DNA of 64,000 nucleotides from Paracoccus litorisediminis. GTDB lineage: Bacteria > Pseudomonadota > Alphaproteobacteria > Rhodobacterales > Rhodobacteraceae. A program made the translations under genes and the position numbers. The notes below the pieces were generated by a model. It had not been told where the DNA came from and did no database searches. It was given only the letters and a program-made list of their open reading frames with translations. Numbering within the stretch: position 1 is the first letter of the stretch; each line of letters opens with the position of its first letter. This document shows positions 37,078 to 44,711 of this stretch, in pieces. The stretch is from assembly GCF_009711205.1 (NCBI RefSeq), contig NZ_WMIG01000004.1, forward strand, positions 236,329 to 300,328. The letters are read 5' to 3'.

Positions 37078-37326
37078 ATGTCGATGCTGAACCACCTGTC
37101 GGCTTTCGCCGATCGCGCGATCCGGGCCACGGTGCCCCATTCGCCCCGCTATGCGGTGTCGTTGATCGACCGCAATTCGGGCAGGCCGCATATGATTTCC
37201 GGCGTGCCGCTGGTGCTTTTGACCACAACCCCGCGTGAGACCTCGGTTGACCTGATGCGCAACCGCGACCCCTCGCGCTGGGACACCTTTATTGAGCGCA
37301 TGGACAGCAAGGGAGCCTTCCAATGA
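37078..37326 (+). CDS. Unknown 82-residue protein
   Basis: I do not recognise this protein. It is basic at the N-terminus (HLSAFADRAIRATVPHSPRY), then SLIDRNSGRPHMISGVPLVLL and a C-terminal RDPSRWDTFIERMDSKGAFQ, with no TM, Cys motif or clear fold. The ATG has AGAGGA eight bases upstream, and the downstream gene overlaps its stop by ATGA, which favours a real two-gene unit. The 260-bp gap before it holds an AT-rich region with inverted repeats. Confidence 0.62.
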   Translation: MSMLNHLSAFADRAIRATVPHSPRYAVSLIDRNSGRPHMISGVPLVLLTTTPRETSVDLMRNRDPSRWDTFIERMDSKGAFQ

Positions 37327-37541
37327 TCCGTTTCAGCCTTCCGACCATCCTGCCCGAAGCGCCGCCAGCATTCGCCACCATCGCGCTGTCGAAATACCAA
37401 AGTGCGCAAGGCCCGGTTCTGCGCACCTATCGCGACGGCCGCGTGGTCATCGATACCGGTCGCGGAGCGCTGACCGGCAGGCCCCTGGGCGCGGGACGGG
37501 TAGTGTCTCCGATCTGGTCGCCGCTGTTTCTTGGCATGTGA
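37323..37541 (+). CDS. Unknown 72-residue protein
   Basis: The second gene of the pair, 72 residues, overlapping the first by ATGA, with a GGGAG site about eight bases upstream. Its composition is Pro, Gly, Arg rich, with SLPTILPEAPPAFATIALSK, LRTYRDGRVVIDTGRG and GAGRVVSPIWSPLF. No signal peptide, TM or motif. Probably translated with its partner; they may form a complex, but that is guesswork. No similarity to a toxin or antitoxin that I can name. Confidence 0.58.
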   Translation: MIRFSLPTILPEAPPAFATIALSKYQSAQGPVLRTYRDGRVVIDTGRGALTGRPLGAGRVVSPIWSPLFLGM

Positions 37542-37627
37542 CGCGGATCACCCAGGGGTCTTGGAGTATCCGGGCGCCTTCCCTCTCATCGCGGCCCGCC
37601 CACCGCCGCGACGCAGCCCGGAATAAG

Positions 37628-37653
37628 AAACGCCGCCCCAAGGGGCGGCGTTT
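37628..37653 (-). terminator. Intrinsic terminator of the rpsP-rpmE operon
   Basis: Perfect palindrome with arms AAACGCCGCCCC and GGGGCGGCGTTT round AA, followed on the minus strand by CTTATTC. It lies 25 bp beyond the rpmE stop and could also stop the convergent small genes. Confidence 0.88.
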
Positions 37654-37677
37654 CCGTATTTAGCACTGGCGTAAGGC

Positions 37678-37899
37678 TCAGAAGCCCAGGCCGGCGTATT
37701 TGTTTTTGAACTTCGACACGCGGCCGCCAGCATCCAGCAGCTTGGCCGAACCGCCGGTCCATGCCGGGTGAACGGTCGGGTCGATGTCCAGCGACATCAC
37801 GTCGCCTTCTTTGCCCCAGGTCGAGCGGACCTGATAGACGGTCCCGTCGGTCATCTTGACGTCGATGACGTGGTAGTCGGGGTGAATTTCTTTTTTCAT
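37678..37899 (-). CDS. rpmE: 50S ribosomal protein L31
   Basis: A 73-residue L31. It starts [19 protein letters not shown] and ends [10 protein letters not shown], the alphaproteobacterial form without the CxxC zinc motif seen in zinc-bearing L31. It binds 23S/5S rRNA at the 50S central protuberance. It is the last gene of the ffh-rpsP-rplS run, 11 bp after rplS, and a terminator follows. Absence of the cysteines means the ribosome does not depend on zinc for this subunit. Confidence 0.96.
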   Translation of the reverse strand: MKKEIHPDYHVIDVKMTDGTVYQVRSTWGKEGDVMSLDIDPTVHPAWTGGSAKLLDAGGRVSKFKNKYAGLGF

Positions 37900-37910
37900 G
37901 GCGCGTTTCC

Positions 37911-38291
37911 TCAGGCCTTGGCGTCAGCTTTGGGCTTGTAGTTGGTGACCTCGGCGATACGTGCCGATTTACCGCGACGATCACGCAGGTAGTACAGCTT
38001 GGCGCGACGGACGCGGCCACGGCGGACAACGGTGATCGAGTCGACGTTGGTCGAGTACAGCGGGAAGACGCGCTCGACACCCTCGCCGAACGAAATCTTG
38101 CGCACGGTGAAGGACGCGCTGATGCCGCCGCCCTTGCGCGAGATCACAACGCCTTCATACATCTGGACGCGCGAACGCGTGCCTTCGGTGACTTTGTAGC
38201 CGACGCGGATGGTGTCGCCAGCCTTGAAGTCCGGAATTTCTTTGCCGAGCGCAGCGATCTGCTCGGCTTCGAGTTGGGCGATCAGGTTCAT
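37911..38291 (-). CDS. rplS: 50S ribosomal protein L19
   Basis: A 126-residue L19 located at the 30S-50S interface. Conserved stretches: [53 protein letters not shown] in two parts and [23 protein letters not shown] near the end. ATG 38291 overlaps the trmD stop by four bases, so L19 production is coupled to trmD translation, and rpmE follows 11 bp later. Short acidic-basic tail KADAKA is the usual variable end. Confidence 0.98.
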   Translation of the reverse strand: MNLIAQLEAEQIAALGKEIPDFKAGDTIRVGYKVTEGTRSRVQMYEGVVISRKGGGISASFTVRKISFGEGVERVFPLYSTNVDSITVVRRGRVRRAKLYYLRDRRGKSARIAEVTNYKPKADAKA

Positions 38292-39193
38292 CGCTTGGGA
38301 TCCTCTGGTTGCTCGCGGTAGCTCCGCGATTGGTCTGATGCGCCCGAGAGCTGTCGGTCCTTTGCCGGGTCCATATGAGTTTCCTCATATGCCCGCCACA
38401 GGTCGGGGCGGCGTTCCTTGGTCAGCCTTTCGGCCATATCGCTCCGCCAATTGGCAATAGCCGCGTGATTTCCCGAGAGCAGGACTTCCGGGATCGCGCG
38501 GCCTTCCCAAAGGGCGGGCTTCGTGTACTGAGGGTGCTCAAGCAGACCGTCGGAAAAGGATTCCTCGGCCAGCGACTCCTGATTCCCCAGCACGCGCGGT
38601 ATAAGGCGAACCGTCGCGTCGATCAAGACCTGAGCGGCAAGTTCTCCGCCGGTCAGGACATAGTCGCCAATGCTGATTTCCTCGACATTATGGGCATCCA
38701 GCACGCGCTGGTCGACGCCCTCGAAGCGGCCGCAGATCAGGGTCATGCCGGGACCGTTCGCCAATTCGCGGGCGCGGGCCTGGGTAAAGGGCTTGCCGCG
38801 CGGCGACAGATAGATCACCGGCAGGTCCGACCCAGCCTCGCGCAGCGCCGCGTCCATGACATCGGCGCGGATCACCATGCCCGCCCCGCCGCCTGCGGGC
38901 GTGTCGTCGACATTGCGATGCTTGCCAATGCCGAAGGGGCGCAGGTCGGTGGTCCGCAGGTTCCACAAGCCTTCGGCCAGCGCCTTGCCGGTCAGGGACA
39001 GGCCAAGGATGCCCGGAAAGGCTTCGGGGAACAGGGTCACGATCTGGGCAGTCCATGCACCGCGCACCTGCGGCTCGGCCATCAGCTCGCGCGGTTGCAG
39101 GCTGGCGCGGATCGACATGCGGCCATGCGACTTCGTGCCAATCGCCGTCGCGCCATGCGACTTGGACCCTGCAGCTTTCGGTTCGTCGGTCAT
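38288..39193 (-). CDS. trmD: tRNA (guanine-37-N1) methyltransferase with N-terminal extension
   Basis: Methylates G37 next to the anticodon with SAM and prevents frameshifts. From ATG 39193 the protein is 301 residues, about 50 more than E. coli TrmD. The knot-fold domain is clear: [14 protein letters not shown], the [12 protein letters not shown] loop, [28 protein letters not shown] and [14 protein letters not shown]. The extra N-terminal part has two SKSHG/TKSHG units from a 12-nt direct repeat (39122-39133 and 39152-39163). The start overlaps the upstream membrane-protein gene (ATGA). A start further inside is possible, but the KSHGRMSI segment looks native. Confidence 0.95.
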   Translation of the reverse strand: MTDEPKAAGSKSHGATAIGTKSHGRMSIRASLQPRELMAEPQVRGAWTAQIVTLFPEAFPGILGLSLTGKALAEGLWNLRTTDLRPFGIGKHRNVDDTPAGGGAGMVIRADVMDAALREAGSDLPVIYLSPRGKPFTQARARELANGPGMTLICGRFEGVDQRVLDAHNVEEISIGDYVLTGGELAAQVLIDATVRLIPRVLGNQESLAEESFSDGLLEHPQYTKPALWEGRAIPEVLLSGNHAAIANWRSDMAERLTKERRPDLWRAYEETHMDPAKDRQLSGASDQSRSYREQPEDPKR

Positions 39194-39525
39194 GCGCGGT
39201 GGAACTTCAGCAGATTGGCCGCGGCGGCGATCAGCGCGCCGGCAATCGCCGCGCCGACCGGAGCAGCGGGGGCAATGGCCATGGGCGCGGCCAGCCCGCC
39301 CAGATACCACAGGCCCAGCACCACAGCGCCACAGATCAGGATGCCCTGCGCCATGATGCGCGCGCTTGGCTGGATATTGCGCCCGGCGACCAGCGGGATC
39401 GAACCCGCCAGCAGGATCGGTGCAAAGATATAGGCATTCGGGTTGGCGCTGCCGCTCAGGCCCTGCAAAAGCGGGCCAGCCAGCATCAACGCGTAACCGA
39501 TGACCAGAAGGACCAGTCGCGTCAT
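39190..39525 (-). CDS. Membrane protein between rimM and trmD
   Basis: A 111-residue protein with about four hydrophobic segments: [51 protein letters not shown] and [17 protein letters not shown] do not recognise a named family. Its start overlaps rimM by four bases and its stop overlaps the trmD start by four, so it is held tightly inside a translation operon. Only the position is informative; a role in ribosome work is not shown. Confidence 0.78.
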   Translation of the reverse strand: MTRLVLLVIGYALMLAGPLLQGLSGSANPNAYIFAPILLAGSIPLVAGRNIQPSARIMAQGILICGAVVLGLWYLGGLAAPMAIAPAAPVGAAIAGALIAAAANLLKFHRA

Positions 39526-40046
39526 TCGGTCTCCTCCTGCTCGTCTTCGTCTTCCTCGGGCGGGTCGGCGACGATGCGACCGGCCGCGATGTCCACGGTG
39601 GGGACAAAGGCGCGGGTGAAGGGCAGCAGCAAGGTCTGCTTGCGACCCGGGCCAAAGATTTCAAGGATATCGCCCGCGCCGTGGTCATAGACCGCGCGGA
39701 CCTTGCCGATCAGTACGCCGCCCGCGTCATAGACGGACAGGCCGATCAGATCGGTGTGGTAGAATTCATCATCCGGCAACGCCGGCAGCTTGTCGCGGTC
39801 CGCCCAGAGGGTGACGCCTTTCAGCGCCTCGGCATCGTCGCGCGTCTCGACGCCCGAAAGCCGGGCGCCAAGCCCGCCCGTCACCGGCCGCGTGAGGCGG
39901 ACGGTGAACGAGCGCTTGCCATCCTCGGACCAGAGCGGACCATAGGCGGCGATGTCATTGGGTGTCGAGGTGAAGCTTTTCAGCCGCACCTCGCCCCGGA
40001 CGCCAAAGGCGCCCGCGATCGCGCCGACGCAGATCCGCTCGGTCAT
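39522..40046 (-). CDS. rimM: Ribosome maturation factor RimM
   Basis: Assembly factor for the 30S head that binds S19. The 174-residue protein has the N-terminal RimM domain ([22 protein letters not shown]) and a PRC-barrel ([25 protein letters not shown]) ending in an acidic tail [14 protein letters not shown] 40046 lies six bases after the rpsP stop. The acidic tail is longer than in E. coli, as is common in this group. Confidence 0.96.
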   Translation of the reverse strand: MTERICVGAIAGAFGVRGEVRLKSFTSTPNDIAAYGPLWSEDGKRSFTVRLTRPVTGGLGARLSGVETRDDAEALKGVTLWADRDKLPALPDDEFYHTDLIGLSVYDAGGVLIGKVRAVYDHGAGDILEIFGPGRKQTLLLPFTRAFVPTVDIAAGRIVADPPEEDEDEQEETE

Positions 40047-40052
40047 CGGAGA

Positions 40053-40415
40053 TTATTCCGAAGCGACTTCGGCAGCGGCAGCGGCGCGAGCAGCGCGCTT
40101 CTCGGCACGGTCTTTCGCAGCTTTGCCCGGCTCACCTTTTTTCAGGTTCTTGCGCTCGGTTTTCGGGGTCACGCCAGCGGCTTCCAGGAAGCGGGCAACG
40201 CGGTCGGTCGGCTGTGCGCCTTGACCCAGCCAGTACTGGACGCGCTCGATGTCCATCTTGATGCGGTCTTCGGAGTCTTTGGCCAGCAGCGGGTTGTAGG
40301 TGCCCAGCTTCTCGAGGAAACGGCCATCGCGCGGCATGCGCGAGTCGGTCGCGACGATTGCGTAGTGCGGGCGTTTCTTCGAGCCACCACGGGCCAGGCG
40401 GATTTTCATAGCCAT
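40053..40415 (-). CDS. rpsP: 30S ribosomal protein S16
   Basis: S16 with 120 residues: [32 protein letters not shown] in two adjoining parts ([18 protein letters not shown] and [19 protein letters not shown]), [19 protein letters not shown] and VARFLEAAG, with a basic tail rich in Ala and Lys. Start MAMK at ATG 40415 has AAAGGAGAA nine bases upstream; a second Met two codons later is less favoured. It is the first gene of the rpsP-rimM-x-trmD-rplS-rpmE run; before it is a stem-loop repeat. Confidence 0.97.
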   Translation of the reverse strand: MAMKIRLARGGSKKRPHYAIVATDSRMPRDGRFLEKLGTYNPLLAKDSEDRIKMDIERVQYWLGQGAQPTDRVARFLEAAGVTPKTERKNLKKGEPGKAAKDRAEKRAARAAAAAEVASE

Positions 40416-40451
40416 TTGGTTTTCTCCTTTGAAATGGCGGTGTTGTGGTGT

Positions 40452-40494
40452 GCTGAAGCACACCCTACGGGGTTGGCGTAGGGTGCGCTTCAGC
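40452..40494. repeat. REP-like palindrome
   Basis: Left arm GCTGAAGCACACCCTACG (40452-40469) pairs with CGTAGGGTGCGCTTCAGC (40477-40494) with one mismatch around a 7-base loop. The right half continues as GCGCACC (40493-40499). Such palindromes with GCGCTTCAGCGCACC are typical interspersed elements; here it occupies the chorismate mutase-rpsP gap. Confidence 0.6.
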
Positions 40495-40498
40495 GCAC

Positions 40499-40795
40499 CT
40501 ATGCTTGGTATTGCTCGTGATGCCGGATCACTTCGGCGATCACGAAGTTCAGGAATTTGCGCGCGAATTCCGGGTCGAGATCGGCCTCGCGCGCGAGGCG
40601 TTCCAGCCGCTCGATCTGCTGCGCCTCGCGGGCGGGATCGGACGGAGGAAGATCGTGGTCGGCCTTCAGAAGGCCAACGGATTGGGTGTGCTTGAACCGC
40701 TCGGCCAGCGTATAGACAAGGATCGCGTCCAGCCTGTCGATGCTGGCGCGATGTTCCTTCAACAGGGTGGCTGCGCGGGCGGTCTGCTCAGTCAT
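40499..40795 (-). CDS. Chorismate mutase type II (AroQ)
   Basis: Converts chorismate to prephenate for Phe and Tyr. The 98-residue protein has the all-alpha AroQ features: [23 protein letters not shown] (active-site Arg and Asp region), [19 protein letters not shown] with the conserved Lys, and a long last helix [20 protein letters not shown] at 40795 was chosen over upstream readings because families begin near here. It is 83 bp before rpsP and 72 bp after the GNAT gene. It is not fused to a prephenate dehydratase. Confidence 0.9.
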   Translation of the reverse strand: MTEQTARAATLLKEHRASIDRLDAILVYTLAERFKHTQSVGLLKADHDLPPSDPAREAQQIERLERLAREADLDPEFARKFLNFVIAEVIRHHEQYQA

Positions 40796-40867
40796 GAAGG
40801 TCTCCGGGCTGGGTGCGCGAGGAGCGCATCGGGCGTACACAGGGGATACACAGGCTGTCATCCATCA

Positions 40868-41401
40868 TCACGCGGTCCCCATCGGATGGCGGTAGATGAT
40901 GCAGGTCGTGCCGCGGATCGAGGTCTCGGATTCCGGCACCGCACCAAGACGCTCGGCCAGACGGCGCGAACGCAGGTTCTCGGGCGCGATCAGCGAGATC
41001 AGTGGCCCCAGCCCCATGACCCCATGTGCATGAGCGCGCGCAGCCAGCGCCGCCTCATAGGCGATGCCGCGGCCCTCGAAACCTTCATAAAGATGCCAGC
41101 CCAGTTCCGGCTCGGGCCAGTCGATGTGATGGCCGATACCGGTACGACCGGCGACAAGGCCGGTGGCCTTGTCCTGAATCATCCACCAGCCATAGCCGCG
41201 GATGATCCAATGGCCGATCATGGAACTCAGCGAGGTCCAGCTTTTCCATTCCGGCATCGGGCCGCCGACATGGCGCGAGCGCTCGGACAGGCCAAAGGCA
41301 GTGATGGCATCCAGATCGTCGAAACGCGGCGCGCGCAGGATCAGGCGATCGGTCTCGATCACCGGAACATCCGCGCGCAGGGTTTCGATCTTGTGCGACA
41401 T
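40868..41401 (-). CDS. GNAT-family acetyltransferase (RimJ/RimL-like)
   Basis: The protein has 177 residues with the RimJ/RimL pattern: VIETDRLILRAPRFDDLDAI, WKSWTSLSSMIGHW, ELGWHLYEGFEGRGIAYEAALA with the acetyl-CoA loop, and SLIAPENLRSRRLAERLGA. It would acetylate an amine, perhaps a protein N-terminus or small molecule. ATG 41401 overlaps the ffh stop as TGATG; a GTG one codon earlier is possible. Coupled to ffh, so it is expressed with it. Confidence 0.9.
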   Translation of the reverse strand: MSHKIETLRADVPVIETDRLILRAPRFDDLDAITAFGLSERSRHVGGPMPEWKSWTSLSSMIGHWIIRGYGWWMIQDKATGLVAGRTGIGHHIDWPEPELGWHLYEGFEGRGIAYEAALAARAHAHGVMGLGPLISLIAPENLRSRRLAERLGAVPESETSIRGTTCIIYRHPMGTA

Positions 41402-42897
41402 CACTTCTTACCGAACAGCCCCGACAGGCCACCGGGCAGGTTCAGACCGCCCAGCTGGCCTCCCAGACCCTTGGAGTCCTGCAGCATCTTGGTCGCCTCG
41501 GCCATTTGCGCCGGATCGACATTGGCCATGTCGGGCAGACCGCCGCCCTTGCCAGCCATGGCGCGCATGGCTTGCTTCAGCATGCCGCCCTTGCCCATCT
41601 TGCCCAGCTTCTTCATCGTGTCGGCCATCTGCTTCTGCATTTTCAGCAGCTTGTTCAGCTCTGACACATCCATGCCAGCGCCTGCGGCGATGCGCTTCTT
41701 GCGGCTGGCCTGCAGCAGGTCGGGATTGGCCCGTTCCTTCTTGGTCATCGAGTTGATCAGCGCGATCTGACGCTTCAGCGCGCGGTCGTCGAAACCGGCG
41801 GCCTCGGCCTGCTTGGCCATTTTGCCCATGCCCGGCATCATGCCCATGATGGACTGCATCCCGCCCATCTTCATCATCTGCTCAAGCTGGTTCTTCAGGT
41901 CGTTCATATTGAACAGACCCTTCTGGAAGCGCTTCATCATGCGCTCGGCCTGTTCGACCTCCAGCACTTCCTGCGCTTTCTCGACCAGCGCGACGATGTC
42001 GCCCATGCCAAGGATACGGCCCGCGATCCGATGCGCGTCGAAGACCTCGATCGCGTCCATCTTTTCGCCCAGACCGACAAAGCGGATCGGCTTGCCGGTG
42101 ACGGCGCGCATCGAAAGCGCCGCACCGCCGCGGCCGTCGCCGTCCATCCGGGTCAGGACGACGCCGGAAATGCCGACCTTGCCGTCGAATTCGGTGGCGA
42201 CATTGACCGCGTCCTGGCCGGTCAGACCATCGACGACCAGCAGCGTCTCGCGCGGGTTGGCGACGTCACGGACAGCCTGAACCTCGTCCATCAGGACTTG
42301 GTCGATATGCAGACGGCCTGCGGTATCGAGCATATAGACGTCATAGCCGCCCAGCGTCGCCTGCTGCTTGGCGCGCTTGGCGATCTGCACGGCGTTTTCG
42401 CCCGGAACGATCGGCAGCGTGTCGACGCCGACCTGCTGGCCCAGAATCGCCAGCTGCTCCATTGCGGCGGGGCGCTGGGTGTCCAGCGAGGCCATCAGCA
42501 CGCGCTTCTTCTCGCGGTCCTTCAGGCGCTTGGCCAGCTTGGCGGTGGTGGTGGTTTTACCCGAGCCCTGCAGACCGACCATCAGGATCGGTGCGGGCGG
42601 ATTGTCGATGCGCAGCGCGTCGGGCGCATCTTCGCCCTGCAGGACCTTGATCAGCTCGTCATGGACGATCTTGACGACCTGCTGGCCGGGGGTGATCGAT
42701 TTGGTGACGGCAGCACCGGTGGCCTTGGCGGTGACCGATTTCACGAAGCTGCGGGCGACCGGCAGCGAGACGTCGGCCTCGAGCAGGGCGACGCGGACTT
42801 CGCGCATAGCGGCGGTGACGTCATCCTCGGACAGCGCGCCCTGCTTGGTCAGCCGGTCGAATACGCCGCCAAGACGGTCGGACAGATTTTCAAACAT
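41401..42897 (-). CDS. ffh: Signal recognition particle protein Ffh
   Basis: GTPase that with 4.5S RNA brings ribosomes to the membrane through FtsY. The 498-residue protein has the N domain, G motifs MVGLQGSGKTTT, DTAGRLHID, the guanine-specificity segment, and the Met-rich M domain ending near LGGLNLPGGLSGLFGKK. ATG 42897 is the start. It leads a run of genes ffh-GNAT-chorismate mutase-rpsP-rimM-x-trmD-rplS-rpmE on the same strand. Upstream on the minus strand TTGCGC (42972-42977) and TTATCA (42948-42953), 18 bp apart, form a possible promoter. Confidence 0.98.
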   Translation of the reverse strand: MFENLSDRLGGVFDRLTKQGALSEDDVTAAMREVRVALLEADVSLPVARSFVKSVTAKATGAAVTKSITPGQQVVKIVHDELIKVLQGEDAPDALRIDNPPAPILMVGLQGSGKTTTTAKLAKRLKDREKKRVLMASLDTQRPAAMEQLAILGQQVGVDTLPIVPGENAVQIAKRAKQQATLGGYDVYMLDTAGRLHIDQVLMDEVQAVRDVANPRETLLVVDGLTGQDAVNVATEFDGKVGISGVVLTRMDGDGRGGAALSMRAVTGKPIRFVGLGEKMDAIEVFDAHRIAGRILGMGDIVALVEKAQEVLEVEQAERMMKRFQKGLFNMNDLKNQLEQMMKMGGMQSIMGMMPGMGKMAKQAEAAGFDDRALKRQIALINSMTKKERANPDLLQASRKKRIAAGAGMDVSELNKLLKMQKQMADTMKKLGKMGKGGMLKQAMRAMAGKGGGLPDMANVDPAQMAEATKMLQDSKGLGGQLGGLNLPGGLSGLFGKK

Positions 42898-42960
42898 CGG
42901 CGGCCCTCCGTAGGTCGGTTTCCGTTCACCCCGCGAGACCCGAGGCTTGATAAGCAGTAA

Positions 42961-43034
42961 CGCCCCCGTGGGCGCAACGCGCTGACGGGGGGCGATCCCC
43001 GCGCCTTGCGGGGACCGGAAGGGCGTCCTTCCGG
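42961..43034. repeat. Three tandem hairpins upstream of ffh
   Basis: In one 74-bp stretch there are CGCCC-CCGT-GGGCG (42961-42974), CCCCGC-GCCTT-GCGGGG (42997-43013) and CCGGAAGG-GCGT-CCTTCCGG (43015-43034), all perfect. The first overlaps a possible ffh promoter. They may be a REP cluster or a DNA/RNA structure between azoR and ffh. Confidence 0.55.
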
Positions 43035-43054
43035 GAATTCCGCGACCTGATACG

Positions 43055-43088
43055 AAAAAACGGCCCCCGAGTCAACGAAGGCCGTCTT
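43055..43088 (-). terminator. Intrinsic terminator of azoR
   Basis: On the minus strand ACGGCC and GGCCGT (43080-43085 and 43060-43065) form a stem with a 14-base loop, followed by a run of T (43055-43060). It lies about 20 bp after the azoR stop. Confidence 0.72.
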
Positions 43089-43106
43089 TATGTGAATCAG
43101 CCGGGA

Positions 43107-43694
43107 TCAGGCGGCGATACGCTCCAGCGCCTCATGCGCGCGGGCAAGGCCGGCATCGCGGTCAAAGGCCAGACGGTCGGCGGGCACGAAGTCCACATCG
43201 GTGATGCCGATGAAGCCAAGGATATGGCGCAGATAGCCCGAGGCGAAGTCCAGATCCGACCCGATCGGCGTGCCAGCCGAGGTATAGGCGATTATGGCGC
43301 GCTTGCCTTTCAGCAGGCCTTCGGGGCCTTCGGCGGTGTAACGGAAGCTGACACCGGCGCGGGCGATCTGGTCCAGCCAGTTTTTCAACTGCGCGGTGAT
43401 GGTGAAATTGTAGATCGGCAGGCCGATCACCAGAACATCGGCGTCCTGCACTTCCTTCAGATAGGCGTCCGAGGTCGCGATCAGCGCCTGCTGTTCAGCG
43501 GTCGGGTTTTCCGGCGACAGGCGGACAGCCTGGAACCAGTCATTGTTGATCGCGGGCACGCCTTCGGCGAGGTCGCGATAGGTGACGGTGGCGTCGGGGT
43601 TATCAGCTTGCAGCTTGGCGGTGATGGTAGCGGTCAGCTGGCGCGAGACCGAGGCATCGCCGGTAATCGCGCTGTCGATATGGAGGATGTTCAT
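43107..43694 (-). CDS. azoR: FMN-dependent NADH-azoreductase
   Basis: A 195-residue flavodoxin-like quinone/azo reductase. It uses FMN and NADH to give two-electron reduction of quinones and azo dyes. Marks: ILHIDSAITGDASVSRQL (phosphate-binding loop), VLVIGLPIYNFTITAQLKNW with the family's MYNF-like segment, and YTSAGTPIGSDLDFASGYLRHILGFIG. ATG 43694. The divergent LysR gene 114 bp away with an operator between suggests that this reductase is the regulated target, as with many LysR pairs for electrophile stress. Confidence 0.94.
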   Translation of the reverse strand: MNILHIDSAITGDASVSRQLTATITAKLQADNPDATVTYRDLAEGVPAINNDWFQAVRLSPENPTAEQQALIATSDAYLKEVQDADVLVIGLPIYNFTITAQLKNWLDQIARAGVSFRYTAEGPEGLLKGKRAIIAYTSAGTPIGSDLDFASGYLRHILGFIGITDVDFVPADRLAFDRDAGLARAHEALERIAA

Positions 43695-43774
43695 CTGCGG
43701 TCTCCGCTGTTCGAGTTGTGAGGCTGAGATAGGGCTTTGCACGGATGAACAAAATGGCGATATTTGCGCATGAA

Positions 43775-43792
43775 CTGTGCGAATATGCACAG
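43775..43792. promoter_or_regulatory. LysR-type operator between azoR and lysR
   Basis: CTGTGCGAATATGCACAG is a perfect 6-bp inverted repeat around GAATAT and fits the T-N11-A form of LysR operators. It is 17 bp before the LysR start and 80 bp from azoR, so it could serve autorepression and azoR control. Confidence 0.65.
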
Positions 43793-43808
43793 TGGAGGTT
43801 CTGAGCGC

Positions 43809-44651
43809 ATGGAAACGGAAAGCTGGGACGATATCCGGGCGGCGCTGGCAGTGGCACGCAGCGGCACGGTCAGCGGCGCGGCACAGGTGCTGGACGTGCA
43901 TCATGCCACGGTGATCCGCCGCATCGACGCGCTGGAGGCGCGTCTGGGCGCGCGCCTGTTTCAGCGCCATGCCCGCGGCTACACCCTGACCGAGGCCGGA
44001 CGCCTGCTGCTTGAGGCAGGCGCAGCAGCCGAGGCGCGGTTTTCGCAGATGGCGGCGCGGATCTCGGGGACCGGGGAGCGCATCGAGGGCGAAATCACCG
44101 TGACCTCGGTTCAGGGCATGTCGGATCTGGTGATGCCGCGGCTGGTCGCGCTGATGCGCCAGCATCCAGGGCTGCGGCTGAACTACACCACCGACACCCG
44201 CCTGTTCCGGCTGGACGCGGGCGAGGCCCATGTCGCCATCCGCGCCGGGGCGAAGCCGGTCGAGCCGGATTACGTGGTCAGCCCATGGCTGCGGCTGGCG
44301 GCCAGCCTTTATGCCTCCGAGGGGTATCTGGCCCAGCACGGGCCGGTCACCGACCCTTCGGCGCATCGCTTCATCATTCCCGGCGCCGAATCCCGCCCCG
44401 CCCCACATATGCGCTGGCTGGCCGCGCATCTGCCCGCGGCGAATATCGCCATGATCAGCAATGACGCCGACGCGCGGCTGGCAGCGATCCGGGCCGGGCT
44501 GGGTCTGGGCTGGCTGCTGCCGGGCGAGGTCGACGACCTGACCGAGGTGATGTCCCTGCCCGACTGGGAATCGCAGCTTTGGCTGGTCAGCCATGTCGAC
44601 CTGCACCGCTCGCCCAAGGTGCAGGCGGTGCTCAAGGCGCTGCGCGGCTGA
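43809..44651 (+). CDS. LysR-family transcriptional regulator
   Basis: A 280-residue LysR regulator. The N-terminal winged helix is visible as DDIRAALAVARSGTVSGAAQVLDVHHATVIRRIDAL in parts (SGAAQVLDVHHATVIRRI carries the recognition helix), followed by a ligand-binding domain with EITVTSVQGMSDLVMPRL and LGLGWLLPGEV. ATG 43809 follows GGAGG at eleven bases; the earlier in-frame starts would overlap the operator. Divergent to azoR, its likely target. The inducer is unknown; quinones or electrophiles are a guess. Confidence 0.92.
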   Translation: METESWDDIRAALAVARSGTVSGAAQVLDVHHATVIRRIDALEARLGARLFQRHARGYTLTEAGRLLLEAGAAAEARFSQMAARISGTGERIEGEITVTSVQGMSDLVMPRLVALMRQHPGLRLNYTTDTRLFRLDAGEAHVAIRAGAKPVEPDYVVSPWLRLAASLYASEGYLAQHGPVTDPSAHRFIIPGAESRPAPHMRWLAAHLPAANIAMISNDADARLAAIRAGLGLGWLLPGEVDDLTEVMSLPDWESQLWLVSHVDLHRSPKVQAVLKALRG

Positions 44652-44711
44652 CAGCCCTTGTATCGGCCCGGCATTTGGCGATGCTCGCGCCCGCATCAAG
44701 AGGGGCACGGA

